64,000 nucleotides of DNA from Aneurinibacillus sp. REN35 (GCF_041379945.2 NZ_JBFTXJ020000016.1:1-64000); one strand, 5' to 3'; positions 9,014-19,707 are shown, counted from the first letter of the stretch. Notes: a model not told the origin generated them from the letters alone. Made by a program: numbers and translations.

Positions 9014-12000
9014 TCACCATAAGCTGACAATTTCTCTTTTTTCACGATCTATAATGAATGCATTCTCATCATTATAATTTACATACCAAACTAATTTCCA
9101 TCCTGTTTCTTTGATTGAGTTTATTATTTCTTTAGATATCAATAGTCTTGAACCTTCTCTTAATGGCATACCGACTTTCCCAGTATCCCAACTTCTTCCT
9201 TCAATCCAACTTTCACTAGTTATATCTCTTTCATTTACATTAGATAGAATATCTAGATCTTTATTTAAATATGCAGGTGTAAACGTCCCCCCATAATAAG
9301 TAGTTTCAAGCTCCCCCTTATAAATTAAAGGTCTATAAGATGATGTTGTATTCACCTGATCTCGTCTGAAATCTGGAAAATCATTTACTTTAAATTTTAA
9401 AGCCATTGCATTGAAATCAAACTCATCATTTATAACATCCTCATTTTTTCTAAGAAATGCTATAATTTCAACAGATTTAAAACACCTTTCTTCTTCAGAA
9501 TATAAGATTTCTGTATAGTGAATATGTTCGTATTTCCCTTCATATAAGAATTTTTCTGGTCCTGATTTTCCCAAAATGAACTCTTCTATTTCTTTTCCTT
9601 TACTAGGTTTACTACTTAACCTAATTTGTTCTGCTGGGAATGTAGGATTAACCCTATTTAAAGCTCTAAATATTTTTAAAGCATCAGCATCATATACTTT
9701 TTTCACTAATACTTTATTAATAGCTTTGTAAGTCTCCGACTCTAGTATTCCTGATTGTCCTTGTTTTTCATATGCCAATGATAGGTAGTCATCAATCCTA
9801 ATTAAATCAGTAATATCTAATTCTTTATTATTTTCCAAAATATGTTTTTCCATCTCTTTATAATCATCTTTATTCCAACAATTAAGTTTCTCTAATATAG
9901 TGAACATTGAATTCTTACTTCTCCAGAATTCCTCATCTACCTCAAGCCCATAAATCCCCATTTCACGCACTGAAGAATTATCTGATACAGAGAGATTTAC
10001 TCCCCCTAGCCCTAAAATTTTCATAAAGGTATATTTTATAGTAAAATGTTCACATTCTTTTATACGAGTAATTGTATATTCGTGATTAACATACATCCAA
10101 ACTAGATTTATATCTTCAAGAGCTAGACTATAAATAATACCTGCACATATTTCCGATGCATCACCACTGTATATGTTTAAACTATAGTCTAAAATAACTG
10201 GAATAAAGAAGTTAGGATTTATCCTAGTTAAAGCTTTTAAAATCTCTGGTCCTCTATATTTAATATGAGTTAAGGGGCTGTTTAAATACCATACAAAAAG
10301 TTGAGCCAATTCAACATTAAAATGCTTTGAAGATTTTTTGTTATTTAACCAATGATAGTATTCATTAAGCTCTTCAGGTGGTCGCACCATTAAATTTAAA
10401 TGTTCAATTATTACTTTTAATATTTCTGTTGCATCAGATTCCCCAAATCTACTTCCTATTAAATCTAAGATTTTCTGTACAATTTGCCAATCCTGTGCAT
10501 ATTCCTCATCTAGAATTAGTGTTCTCATCGCAATTACAAGATCTTGTTCATCACATATCTTTGCTAAGTTCCTAAAGGCTTGATTTGCTTCTGTACTAAC
10601 GGTTCCAGACCAAATTTGCCATCCACCTTCTTGTAATATTTTTAGGCCTTCAATAAATTTTTCTTTAGCAGCTGTATTATTATCCATATACATCTCTTCA
10701 GTTGCTTCCAAAAAAGCTTGATTAGATTCTTCAAGTGAAGATTTTTTTCCGAAAGTACCAGGGAAAAATAATTCTTCTTGAGCATTTTTACCTTCTTGAT
10801 GTTCTGATGTCATTTGTTGAATTGTGATATCTTCTATAGTGTCTTTTATTTCCTCTACTTCTATTGCTATATTATTTATTTTTATTAATTCCAATAAATC
10901 ATTATAAATTTCTTGTGGCAAAACACATTTAATAGATTTTAAAAAAGTATCTCTTTCATTTTGTGTCATATCAGAAATAAAGATTTTCAATAATCTATTA
11001 AAAAATATCCCTCTTTCATTAACTGCATCGCTTTTACAAATTATATCTGCCATCATATATGCAAAACGATTTAAATATCTCATATCACCAATCAAGAATA
11101 ACTCACAAAATCCCCATTTTAACAAAGGATTCATATCTTGAGTACTATCCAATATTTCTAATATAGCATTCTGTTCTTCTAGATTTCCTACGCCAAATTT
11201 ATACCCTTTCCCCCTATCTACATAATCTATCTGTGGAGACTCTACTTTTTCTTGAAGCACCTTAGGTAGAGGTGAAATTTGTTCTTTCAGAAATTCAATC
11301 GCATTGCTTAAATTCCCTACTTTACATAACCCCCCTATAAATTCTTCCTTTTCTACACGTACATATCGCTGAAAGGTCATTTCTCCAGAAGCATATTCTA
11401 AAATACTAGCTATAGTAGGTAAATAACTTTCAATTTCATTTGACTGTTGTAAATTTACTAAGGAACTTTTTATTAATGACAATTGATCTTCTTTATACCA
11501 TGATGGTCCCATCGAAGTATTTAATAATTCTTGAAACACCCTTTGAACACTACCATCATTTTCTAAGTAAGCATATATATTTACTAGTTTAATTAAGTCT
11601 TCAGTCCGTTCCCATCTATTTTGAACTCCTAACAAAATATGTTTTTCTAATCCTTTACTAAGATCATAAATTTTTCTTTTAGTACCCTTAGTCCCCTTTA
11701 AAACATCTATGATTGAGAATATTGATTCTCTAAATCCCTCAGTGTACATCCCTAACTGAATTTCTAATTTATCCATTAGAAAATCTAGAAAATCAAGGAC
11801 TCTTGTCGGACAATATTCTTTATAAAACTCAGCTATTTCTCGATACACGTAAACCAATGCGTCTTCAACTAGCAAATAACTTCTTTTCCATGAGGACCTT
11901 TCTTTTAAATCGAATCCCATGACTGGAAATAGAATGTTTTTCAATATATCCGCTAATTCATTGCACTCACTCTCTGTATCTAGACATCTCTCTCTCCAAG

Positions 12001-14836
12001 CTTTTCCTTTAATATAGCTTACAAGTGAAATTATACTCTCAAGGAATTCCTCCCATGTGCTTGATGTGCTTTTTACTATCTCAGGATATTTATCTCCATA
12101 ATTATTAAATCCTCGATATTGCCAAAGCATGCTAAATATATATATCGATTTATAATTTAAATCTACTCCGTTACTTTCCCTTATATGGAACCTGGTATTT
12201 CCAATATTCATATCTTGAATTAACTTCTCAATGATATTAACTTCAAATTTATTGTCGATTAGCCCCGTTAAAACAATCTCATGGTCACCATTATTAACAT
12301 CAAATTTTCCAAAAACATATTTAATATCTTCAAGCAACTTGATTTTCCCAGGAAGATTCTCTTTCTTTCCATAAACTTTTTCCAAGTTTAATAATTCAAT
12401 AAGAGTAAAAGATAGAATTCTTATCATGTTGCTATCGATAGGAAGACCCTGCTTTTCATAAACTTCAATAGACTTATATATATCTCTATTAAAAATTAAG
12501 AACGCCCTATGATATGAAGCTATTAATAAACAAAATTCCATATAATTTGCTTTATTTTCATCAGATATATATTCTAATTGTGAAATTAAAAATTTATATT
12601 CCTTAGAAAATTCATATTCTGGGTCGTCTGCTTGATATGAAGTTACAATGGACAAAGCTTTGAAATAAGAATCTATAGCTTTATAACTTATTTCACCTAA
12701 ATCCATTGCCAGTATTAATCTATGCCTTAAAATTTGAAAGATTTCCTGCGCTTCCTCAAAAGCATGATTTTCAAGAAACTTAATCAAGAAATCGATAGCA
12801 TTATCATCTTCAATAATTAAAAAACCTTGCCTCACTATATATTTCATTGCCTCATTAAACTGTTTCTTCTGAATCAACAAATTAGCAAATTCAACAGCAT
12901 ACTTTGCAAAAAGATTATTGTATCTAAATTTAATTCTTTGAGCTAACAGTAATAACCTGATAGTTTCTTTAATTTCAATTTTATTACTCAGTGCAAAATC
13001 TATTGCTTCATTTAGATCAGATACTATCAAATCTGGTTCTATATGATAAGTTGTACATTTATCTGCCCATTTTTGGTTACAATATATTATCGCTTCAATT
13101 CTAAGGTCTTCTGTTTGTCTTAACATATGAAATAAAATATTTTTTATTGAATATAAATGATTATCTTGTTCCTTACAAAATAACGTAATTTGGTAATGAA
13201 TATCTTGACTCATTATTTTTGTTTTATCCACTATAAAATTAGCAAATGAGGAGTGATAAATAGCTATACATTCATCTATATCTAATAGATGCCTCATTTT
13301 TGGCAAGAAAGCTATTAGCATATTGCCAATGTGAGATGGTAGTACTTTTCTCAATATAATTTCATCCACAGGTTCCCTTAATCTAGAAATTGTAGCTAAA
13401 ATATATAATTCATTAGGACTTTCTTGTACCCGTTGCCACATACTTTCATAATAAACTCTGATGTCTCCTTCAATATAGGGAATCTGATTTAGCCATTGAT
13501 TTATAATTTTTTCATCTTTTAATTGAATGGATTCTTCTATTAAATATCTTAAATATAGAGGATGTCCCTCTGATTTCATTGCAATAGCTTCTTTAATAGT
13601 CAAAGAAAAATTTTCTTCTCGTAATCTATTGTTAACTATAAATCTAGTTTGGTTAGCAGCCAAAGGGACAACCTTTACTATATTTTCTTCATTTATACGA
13701 GATTTGAATAAAGTAGGTAAAAACTCTTCATTTTGACAAGCTAGAACTATCAAAATATTACTAGGCAATTCTTCTGGCAATACACTAAAAAAATCTTGAA
13801 TCTTATTTAGAAAATATACATCTTCAATCCCATCAATGAAAATTGTTCCCTTTTTACCATTTTTCATTAACTTTTGTGATAGCAAGATAAATAACTTTTG
13901 TATATCAATAATCCATTCATGAAGTTTTCTATCTCGTTTAGGTGGCATGTCCACATATAATTCATTCCATAATATTCTTTCTAACCACTCAGCAAACACT
14001 ATCTCTGATGATTTAAATGATACAGGCAAACCATCATGTTTATTTCTAATCAAATATTTACCAAGGACTTTCACATTCGATTTATCAGTCTTATATTCCG
14101 CAATAAGTGTACTTTTTCCAGACCCCGGACTTCCTTTTAAAAGGATATAGCCTTTTGCTTGCTCATCAAACTTTTTCTCTAGTTCTATAACTACCGTTGT
14201 ATTAACTAATAGTTCTATATCTTCTATATTAGAATTTATATGAGGTAAATCCGATTCAAGGACATTTTCGTAGACAATATTATTTTTATCTAGAAACCGC
14301 TTAATTTTAAATGTACTAATAGCTGCCACAGTACCATCCAGTTTTTGCAAAATAATCCCTTTAACGTATCCTCCTACAACAAGAGGTGAACCTGAAAATC
14401 CATCGAATCTCTCAAATTGTTGTTCATAATTTAAATCTGTATCCCATAATAATTGATCGTTCTCTATATTTGATCTCAGTATGTAACCTGTAAGTTTGGC
14501 GCCGGAAGTCCATTTACTCACGGGAAATCCAAATGTCTCCCACTTTTCATTTTCAGCGGTTTTAGATATGTTAATATTCAAACAGTTATCATTTTCAAAT
14601 TCTATATTTAATTCTAATAATGCTATATCAAAGTCTTCATCTTGATCAATTACTCTCGCACCCATTTCCCCTTTTGAAAATTCACTATAAGGGAACGTAA
14701 TTAAGATATTATCAGGATTACTAGTATAATCAGAAACAGTGTGTAGAGCCGTCAATACTAGGTTATTCTGTATCAAAAATCCCGTACCGCTTTCATTACC
14801 ACACTCAATTCTAGCTATATTTTTCTCAATTATCAT
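9014..14836 (-). CDS. Trypsin-like protease-STAND NTPase (Avs1-like)
   Basis: 1940 aa. Residues 1-185 form a trypsin-like serine protease with catalytic residues in TALHTVSD (H32), DEDFDIALLEL (D70) and GFSGSP (S148). A STAND/NACHT-type ATPase follows, with Walker A GSPGSGKST (235-243) and a Walker B GTIFIDGIEDV near residue 333. The remaining 1400 residues are mostly helical repeats, as in the sensor half of antiviral STAND proteins. In that family the C-terminal repeats bind a phage protein and the N-terminal effector is switched on by oligomerisation. The MBL gene lies immediately upstream (18-base gap), which points to AVAST type 1. A GGGAGGG site precedes the ATG. Confidence 0.82.
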   Translation of the reverse strand: MIIEKNIARIECGNESGTGFLIQNNLVLTALHTVSDYTSNPDNILITFPYSEFSKGEMGARVIDQDEDFDIALLELNIEFENDNCLNINISKTAENEKWETFGFPVSKWTSGAKLTGYILRSNIENDQLLWDTDLNYEQQFERFDGFSGSPLVVGGYVKGIILQKLDGTVAAISTFKIKRFLDKNNIVYENVLESDLPHINSNIEDIELLVNTTVVIELEKKFDEQAKGYILLKGSPGSGKSTLIAEYKTDKSNVKVLGKYLIRNKHDGLPVSFKSSEIVFAEWLERILWNELYVDMPPKRDRKLHEWIIDIQKLFILLSQKLMKNGKKGTIFIDGIEDVYFLNKIQDFFSVLPEELPSNILIVLACQNEEFLPTLFKSRINEENIVKVVPLAANQTRFIVNNRLREENFSLTIKEAIAMKSEGHPLYLRYLIEESIQLKDEKIINQWLNQIPYIEGDIRVYYESMWQRVQESPNELYILATISRLREPVDEIILRKVLPSHIGNMLIAFLPKMRHLLDIDECIAIYHSSFANFIVDKTKIMSQDIHYQITLFCKEQDNHLYSIKNILFHMLRQTEDLRIEAIIYCNQKWADKCTTYHIEPDLIVSDLNEAIDFALSNKIEIKETIRLLLLAQRIKFRYNNLFAKYAVEFANLLIQKKQFNEAMKYIVRQGFLIIEDDNAIDFLIKFLENHAFEEAQEIFQILRHRLILAMDLGEISYKAIDSYFKALSIVTSYQADDPEYEFSKEYKFLISQLEYISDENKANYMEFCLLIASYHRAFLIFNRDIYKSIEVYEKQGLPIDSNMIRILSFTLIELLNLEKVYGKKENLPGKIKLLEDIKYVFGKFDVNNGDHEIVLTGLIDNKFEVNIIEKLIQDMNIGNTRFHIRESNGVDLNYKSIYIFSMLWQYRGFNNYGDKYPEIVKSTSSTWEEFLESIISLVSYIKGKAWRERCLDTESECNELADILKNILFPVMGFDLKERSSWKRSYLLVEDALVYVYREIAEFYKEYCPTRVLDFLDFLMDKLEIQLGMYTEGFRESIFSIIDVLKGTKGTKRKIYDLSKGLEKHILLGVQNRWERTEDLIKLVNIYAYLENDGSVQRVFQELLNTSMGPSWYKEDQLSLIKSSLVNLQQSNEIESYLPTIASILEYASGEMTFQRYVRVEKEEFIGGLCKVGNLSNAIEFLKEQISPLPKVLQEKVESPQIDYVDRGKGYKFGVGNLEEQNAILEILDSTQDMNPLLKWGFCELFLIGDMRYLNRFAYMMADIICKSDAVNERGIFFNRLLKIFISDMTQNERDTFLKSIKCVLPQEIYNDLLELIKINNIAIEVEEIKDTIEDITIQQMTSEHQEGKNAQEELFFPGTFGKKSSLEESNQAFLEATEEMYMDNNTAAKEKFIEGLKILQEGGWQIWSGTVSTEANQAFRNLAKICDEQDLVIAMRTLILDEEYAQDWQIVQKILDLIGSRFGESDATEILKVIIEHLNLMVRPPEELNEYYHWLNNKKSSKHFNVELAQLFVWYLNSPLTHIKYRGPEILKALTRINPNFFIPVILDYSLNIYSGDASEICAGIIYSLALEDINLVWMYVNHEYTITRIKECEHFTIKYTFMKILGLGGVNLSVSDNSSVREMGIYGLEVDEEFWRSKNSMFTILEKLNCWNKDDYKEMEKHILENNKELDITDLIRIDDYLSLAYEKQGQSGILESETYKAINKVLVKKVYDADALKIFRALNRVNPTFPAEQIRLSSKPSKGKEIEEFILGKSGPEKFLYEGKYEHIHYTEILYSEEERCFKSVEIIAFLRKNEDVINDEFDFNAMALKFKVNDFPDFRRDQVNTTSSYRPLIYKGELETTYYGGTFTPAYLNKDLDILSNVNERDITSESWIEGRSWDTGKVGMPLREGSRLLISKEIINSIKETGWKLVWYVNYNDENAFIIDREKREIVSLW

Positions 14837-14854
14837 TTTATTCCCTCCCTTAGA

Positions 14855-16069
14855 CTAAATTAGATATTCTTCTCCCTCTCTAATAATTTTTACCTTATAG
14901 TTATATTTTTCTTCAAGGGCGTTTTGATTTAAATAATTCAAAACAGGATTCTCATAATTAAAAATAATATTTCTTGTACACTCTGTTTTTCTACTAATAA
15001 CCCTACTTAAAGTTACAATATCTGGATGATTAAATTTCATACCGTTAGTAGATATAAAGAAGTTATTTGAATCAATAATTTCTAATAACTCGGGACTTGT
15101 GTTCCCTTTAGACCCATGATGAGAAATTTTTATTGCATCAAACCATGTTAAATTATTACCGTATATCTTTTTTAACTCTCGAGTAATTATACTTGGGTGA
15201 GAATCTGCAAGAAATAAAATTTTTTTATTTTTCACTTCCAAAACAAATGATATTGAACTTCCATTAGTTACACTATTGTCCTCAATAAATTCTTCTTCAA
15301 TTAAATCTTCTATTTCTTTTTTTGAAGAAGAAATATTTCTTTGAAAATCTCTTGGTATTAATGTTTTTTCATGCGCCATTAAAAACTCAAATGCATCGTC
15401 AAATATTTTTACCTCATCAAGACTGCTTTTAAATCCCATTTTTTTTAATTCTTTTTTCCAATATTCTTTCAGATCGTTCAGTTTGAATTCATCAGGAGAT
15501 AAAAGTCTTATTTTTACTTCTTCTCCAACATCAATTAATCTTTTATTTTCAACATTAATAGATTTGTAATCAAAATTGCTGTTCCATGCATATCCGCCAT
15601 GATTTATTAAAGCTGCTAAAGATGAACCTTGTCTTGCTCCTATATCTCTCTTAAAATCTTTATCAATAATAGTTTCTGTGGGATACCCGACTTTTGTAAT
15701 TCCTTTAATAATATTTTTATCAATACTATTTTCTATCTCTTTATTACCTAAATCTTGTTGTTGCAAATGTCGATAACTATTATGCCAGATCTCTTTGATT
15801 TTTATAATTTGAGCTTCAATTGAAGCTCCATTTTCCTCTAAAAGTTTTAATGCACCTGAAATATGATCTGCATCAATGTGAGTAATAATCATTAAATCTA
15901 ATAGCTCACCAGCATCTTTCATTTTTAGTAACTTTGGCTTTAAATAATTTACATATGTTGCAACGAAGCCTGTGTCTATTAAGATGTTTGTATGCGATGA
16001 ATTATTACAATTAACTAAAAAACAGTCTCCATATGATGCTGGCATCATCGAAACGGCTATTTGTTTCAA
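14855..16069 (-). CDS. Metallo-beta-lactamase-fold hydrolase (Avs1A-like)
   Basis: 404 aa, ComEC-type MBL fold. The metal motif is THIDADH (H64, D66, D68, H69); further ligands lie in FLADSHPS and ISHHGSKGN. There is no signal peptide or membrane segment, so it is a cytoplasmic hydrolase. It is the first gene of an operon with the protease-STAND gene, the pairing described for AVAST type 1. The start is TTG with AGAGGGA just upstream. The actual substrate is not known from sequence. Confidence 0.78.
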   Translation of the reverse strand: MKQIAVSMMPASYGDCFLVNCNNSSHTNILIDTGFVATYVNYLKPKLLKMKDAGELLDLMIITHIDADHISGALKLLEENGASIEAQIIKIKEIWHNSYRHLQQQDLGNKEIENSIDKNIIKGITKVGYPTETIIDKDFKRDIGARQGSSLAALINHGGYAWNSNFDYKSINVENKRLIDVGEEVKIRLLSPDEFKLNDLKEYWKKELKKMGFKSSLDEVKIFDDAFEFLMAHEKTLIPRDFQRNISSSKKEIEDLIEEEFIEDNSVTNGSSISFVLEVKNKKILFLADSHPSIITRELKKIYGNNLTWFDAIKISHHGSKGNTSPELLEIIDSNNFFISTNGMKFNHPDIVTLSRVISRKTECTRNIIFNYENPVLNYLNQNALEEKYNYKVKIIREGEEYLI

Positions 16070-16218
16070 ATCGATCCCTCTCCCTATTAATTCAATAACT
16101 TTATAAAAGTATCACTTTTATTATTAAAAACTATAGAAACCATTGAAAGTTTGAAGCATAAGTTTACCAAAACAAAAATAAAGCATAATCTGGACAAAAT
16201 TATACTCCAGTGAAAATG

Positions 16219-17766
16219 TTAATAACCTCTATTCATTTCCTGCTTCATCTGTAAGTATATCTCTAATTGTGGCCTTATTTTATCAATATCACGGAACCTT
16301 ATAGCAGATTTTTCCCTCAATTTCCAAAAACGGACTGGCTCAGCCCCTTCTAACATTTGATCAATAGCCTTATAACAACGGCGAATTTGAAATTCCTGGA
16401 CAGATTCAATAATTTCATTTAGCAAATTATTAGTACGAGGTAACTTTGTTATACGTTTTTCTATAGTAGTAAGAATATTTAATCGTTTCCCGATTAATGA
16501 ACGTGTAATTCTTACTGGCTTTTCAAGTTTTAATAATTCCTCATAAAGAAGTTTTACTTTCTTGTAATACTCTCGGTCTCTTGAATCCCAATCAACTATT
16601 TGTTTCGGTTGTACTTTCCTACGTTTAGCTGGCATATTAGCGTTAAACCAATCTTTATCGTTTTCCATTAAATATCTATATCTTTTCCCGAACTTCTCTA
16701 GCAGTTGTGTTCTACTATGATTAGGAAATTGTCTCGTCCATTCTATGAGCTCCGAACGATACCTTTCAATACGATCTGTATTAGGTTCATTGTCTGCTTT
16801 TATTGATTCCTTTGAGCCATTTTCAAACTGGTCATTAGCAACTTCATTTTGCATAAAAGCATTCACATCTTGTTTTAAGAAATAAATCATAAGTAAATGT
16901 CGAAATGGATGTACAAGAATGTTTGAATTACGTGTAATTACTTTCAGCCAGTCATCATGATTAGTCACGTCAATAACAGAGTCATACTTCTCTAAAAAGC
17001 CTTTAGGAAAGTTGAGTAAAAAAGCTTGGTAAAGCTCATTTTGCTTCACTTTTTTGAAGCTTATCATCAAGTTACATTCTTGAAGAAGGATTCGATATTT
17101 ATGACAAATTTTCTTCTTTGTGAGCTGATTGATCGGGAGCTGTAGAAACTGATAAGCCAGTTTTGCTAATTCAACTTGAATTGCTATAAATTCATTTGAT
17201 TCGTCTTCTTGTGACTCAGATAAATCCATGAATTTTTTATCAAATCGTATATATTCAGACCGACTTCTTATTGAAAAATCGATAGGATATTTCTTCAACT
17301 TTAGTTCGTGATGAGCACAATAATCAATTCCTTGTAATTGATGCTCGCGGTGAATATAAGGTTCCCCATATCTTTTAATATCTTCATTCATACACTTTCG
17401 ACAGTAATAAAGCCCATTCTTTCTACAAATTCCTCCTGCAACCATTCCAAGCCTCGCATAAAGCTTTTGCCCGTTCCCTTGAACATCTTCTAGAATATCT
17501 AGCTGACGCTCCCTAGAAAGAAAAGGGGCATAATAAGGATATATTGTATGCTTAGCCAATATATTTTCGACTGAATAATTTTGGCCTAGTTGCTGAGCTA
17601 ATATAGAAAAGTGACTCCCTATCTCTATACTTGGAATTACAGAGCGACTTTTAAATAATTCCTCTAATGTGTCTCTAGAATCGATGTTTCCGCTATAAAA
17701 GTGATAACGTGCAATTGCCGAATATATCAATTCATCAGGATACGGTTCTGTGAAGAATGGTATCAA
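16219..17766 (-). CDS. tniQ: TniQ/TnsD-like targeting protein, shortened paralogue
   Basis: 515 aa from a TTG start placed by an AGGTGA site and by alignment with its neighbour (MIPFFTEPYPDE versus MLPFFPEPYPDE); a GTG three codons upstream is possible. TniQ/TnsD proteins choose the target site for the TnsABC transposase. The N-terminal TniQ domain with its zinc ribbon (YYCRKC near residue 125, then a Cys/His pair about 25 residues later) is kept. Compared with the 617-aa paralogue it lacks about 100 internal residues, which there contain a second Cys cluster and an HTH. It is the last gene of the tns operon, probably specialised or redundant for targeting. Confidence 0.85.
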   Translation of the reverse strand: MIPFFTEPYPDELIYSAIARYHFYSGNIDSRDTLEELFKSRSVIPSIEIGSHFSILAQQLGQNYSVENILAKHTIYPYYAPFLSRERQLDILEDVQGNGQKLYARLGMVAGGICRKNGLYYCRKCMNEDIKRYGEPYIHREHQLQGIDYCAHHELKLKKYPIDFSIRSRSEYIRFDKKFMDLSESQEDESNEFIAIQVELAKLAYQFLQLPINQLTKKKICHKYRILLQECNLMISFKKVKQNELYQAFLLNFPKGFLEKYDSVIDVTNHDDWLKVITRNSNILVHPFRHLLMIYFLKQDVNAFMQNEVANDQFENGSKESIKADNEPNTDRIERYRSELIEWTRQFPNHSRTQLLEKFGKRYRYLMENDKDWFNANMPAKRRKVQPKQIVDWDSRDREYYKKVKLLYEELLKLEKPVRITRSLIGKRLNILTTIEKRITKLPRTNNLLNEIIESVQEFQIRRCYKAIDQMLEGAEPVRFWKLREKSAIRFRDIDKIRPQLEIYLQMKQEMNRGY

Positions 17767-17841
17767 TTGAGTCACCTCTTATATACAAAAAATGGAATAA
17801 GTTAAATTTCCTCAACCTGAATCACCAAATTTAGTTTGCTC

Positions 17842-19695
17842 CTAGTTATCCATCTTCTGTTTTAAACGTATGTACCTTTCTAAAATAGGCTTAATTTCTT
17901 GAAAGTGATTCGACCTTACAGCGCCAATGCGCTGCACTTTCCAAAGCTGCACCTGCTCTTCTTCCTGTAAAAGCTGGTCAATAATTTTAGAGCAACGTCG
18001 AATCTGAAATTCCTGCACGGATTCAGTGATTTCCCCTAGATATTTTTTTGTTTTTGGCAGCTTATCTATGTGCTTTTCTAAGTTGGCTAATATACCCAGA
18101 TGCTTTCCAATAAGGGAAATTGTGATTCGAATTGGATATTCTAAATTAATTAACCGTCTGTAGAGTAGTTTTATTTCTGAGAGATATTCTTTATCTCGCA
18201 ATTCCCAATCTATGTGGCCTTTCGGTATTACTTTTGTTTGCTTTGCAGGCAAATTTCCAAAAAGCCACTCTTTATCGTTACGATAGAGGTAGGCATATTC
18301 TTTCGGAAACCGCTCTCGAATTTGGGTTCTTGTATAGTTAGGGTGATCTTTTAAACCTTGTAATAATTGCCGACGATAAATCTCTAGTGGTGAAGACTGA
18401 TTAATGCTTATAGAAGGATTTGATACTGTAATGTCCATTTTCAAAAACCTTTTAACGGTTTTTGAATCGACGCCAAGTATTCTTGCTATTTCTCTCACGC
18501 TGTGTGTTTTATCAGCTCGTAATTGCTGTAACTTAGCCTGCCAGACTTGCCCGAATACTTTGGTTCGTCCAATACGGTATATATCATTAAAAGCGGTATC
18601 TGGTCCCTTTCTAGAGTAGATAAAGCCACATGAACATGAGAATGTGCCAATCGGTGACTTTGATTTAAAATCTCTCGTTACTGTAACTTTTTCAATAATA
18701 TGTTCTTTGTAGTGGTCGGCAGCTTTATTAAGGCACGGCCACGGTCCACTCCCAAAAGGTCTATTGTCCTCACTAACATCTTTAAAAAATTCATCAACAG
18801 TCTTTTCTAAAAAACACAAAAATAGCAGGTGACGAAACGGATGTACACTACGTTTGTTGTTTCTTGTTAATACTTTTAGCCAGTTGTATTCATCATTCAA
18901 ATCAATAACAGACTCATATTTCTCTAAAAAACTAACAGGAAACTTGCTCATAATCGCTTGATACAGATCTTGTTGCCTTACTCGATTTGAAACCGTGACT
19001 AAACCTTTCTCTCTCAAAAGCCACTTATATTTTTTTGAAATTCTTTTGTATGAAAACTGGTTCATACTCACTTGTAAAAGCTTATAGGACATTTGGGACA
19101 ATTTGATTTGAAGCGCATAAAACGGGGTATCTTTACTCTGGGACATAGATAAATCCATTTGTTTGGCTTCAAAACGGATAAAGGACATTCTACTATAATC
19201 AAAAAAATCAACAGGATATTTTTTTAATAACAGATGATGGTGTGGACAGACGTCAATTCCTTGTAACTGATGCTCCCTGTGAATGTATGATTCACCATAT
19301 TGCTCCATATCATTAATGGCACACTGAGGGCAGTAATAAAGACCATCTTTTCTGCAGATGCTCCCTGCGAGCATCCCCAGTCGTGCATATAGTCCTCTCC
19401 CATTCCCCTGAACATCTCGTAAGATATGTTGCTGTTTCTCAGATGATAAAAACGGCGCATAGAAAGGGTAAATTGTATGTTTTGATAGGAGTGTTTCTAC
19501 TGAAAAATGTGGCCCCATTTGCTGTACAAGAGTACTTAAATGACTACCAATTTCCATGCTAGGTATAACGGTACGACTTCCAAATACCTCCTCTAACGTA
19601 TCCTTACAGTCTAAATTTCCACTGTATAAATGGTAACGAGCTATGGTTGAATAAATTAATTCATCAGGATATGGTTCCGGGAAAAAAGGCAACAT
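17842..19695 (-). CDS. tnsD: TniQ/TnsD-like targeting protein
   Basis: 617 aa. N-terminal TniQ domain beginning FFPEPYPDELIYSTIARY, with a zinc ribbon YYCPQC then VCPHH. Around residues 345-440 there is a second Cys cluster (FSCSCGFIYSRKGPD) followed by a helix-turn-helix-like SVREIARILGVDSKTVKRF. TnsD-type proteins bind a specific attachment site and recruit TnsC. The gene follows tnsC with a 12-base gap. It resembles both the 515-aa neighbour and the TniQ of the second element at 37610-39493. Confidence 0.88.
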   Translation of the reverse strand: MLPFFPEPYPDELIYSTIARYHLYSGNLDCKDTLEEVFGSRTVIPSMEIGSHLSTLVQQMGPHFSVETLLSKHTIYPFYAPFLSSEKQQHILRDVQGNGRGLYARLGMLAGSICRKDGLYYCPQCAINDMEQYGESYIHREHQLQGIDVCPHHHLLLKKYPVDFFDYSRMSFIRFEAKQMDLSMSQSKDTPFYALQIKLSQMSYKLLQVSMNQFSYKRISKKYKWLLREKGLVTVSNRVRQQDLYQAIMSKFPVSFLEKYESVIDLNDEYNWLKVLTRNNKRSVHPFRHLLFLCFLEKTVDEFFKDVSEDNRPFGSGPWPCLNKAADHYKEHIIEKVTVTRDFKSKSPIGTFSCSCGFIYSRKGPDTAFNDIYRIGRTKVFGQVWQAKLQQLRADKTHSVREIARILGVDSKTVKRFLKMDITVSNPSISINQSSPLEIYRRQLLQGLKDHPNYTRTQIRERFPKEYAYLYRNDKEWLFGNLPAKQTKVIPKGHIDWELRDKEYLSEIKLLYRRLINLEYPIRITISLIGKHLGILANLEKHIDKLPKTKKYLGEITESVQEFQIRRCSKIIDQLLQEEEQVQLWKVQRIGAVRSNHFQEIKPILERYIRLKQKMDN

Positions 19696-19707
19696 TAAAA
19701 TCGCCTC

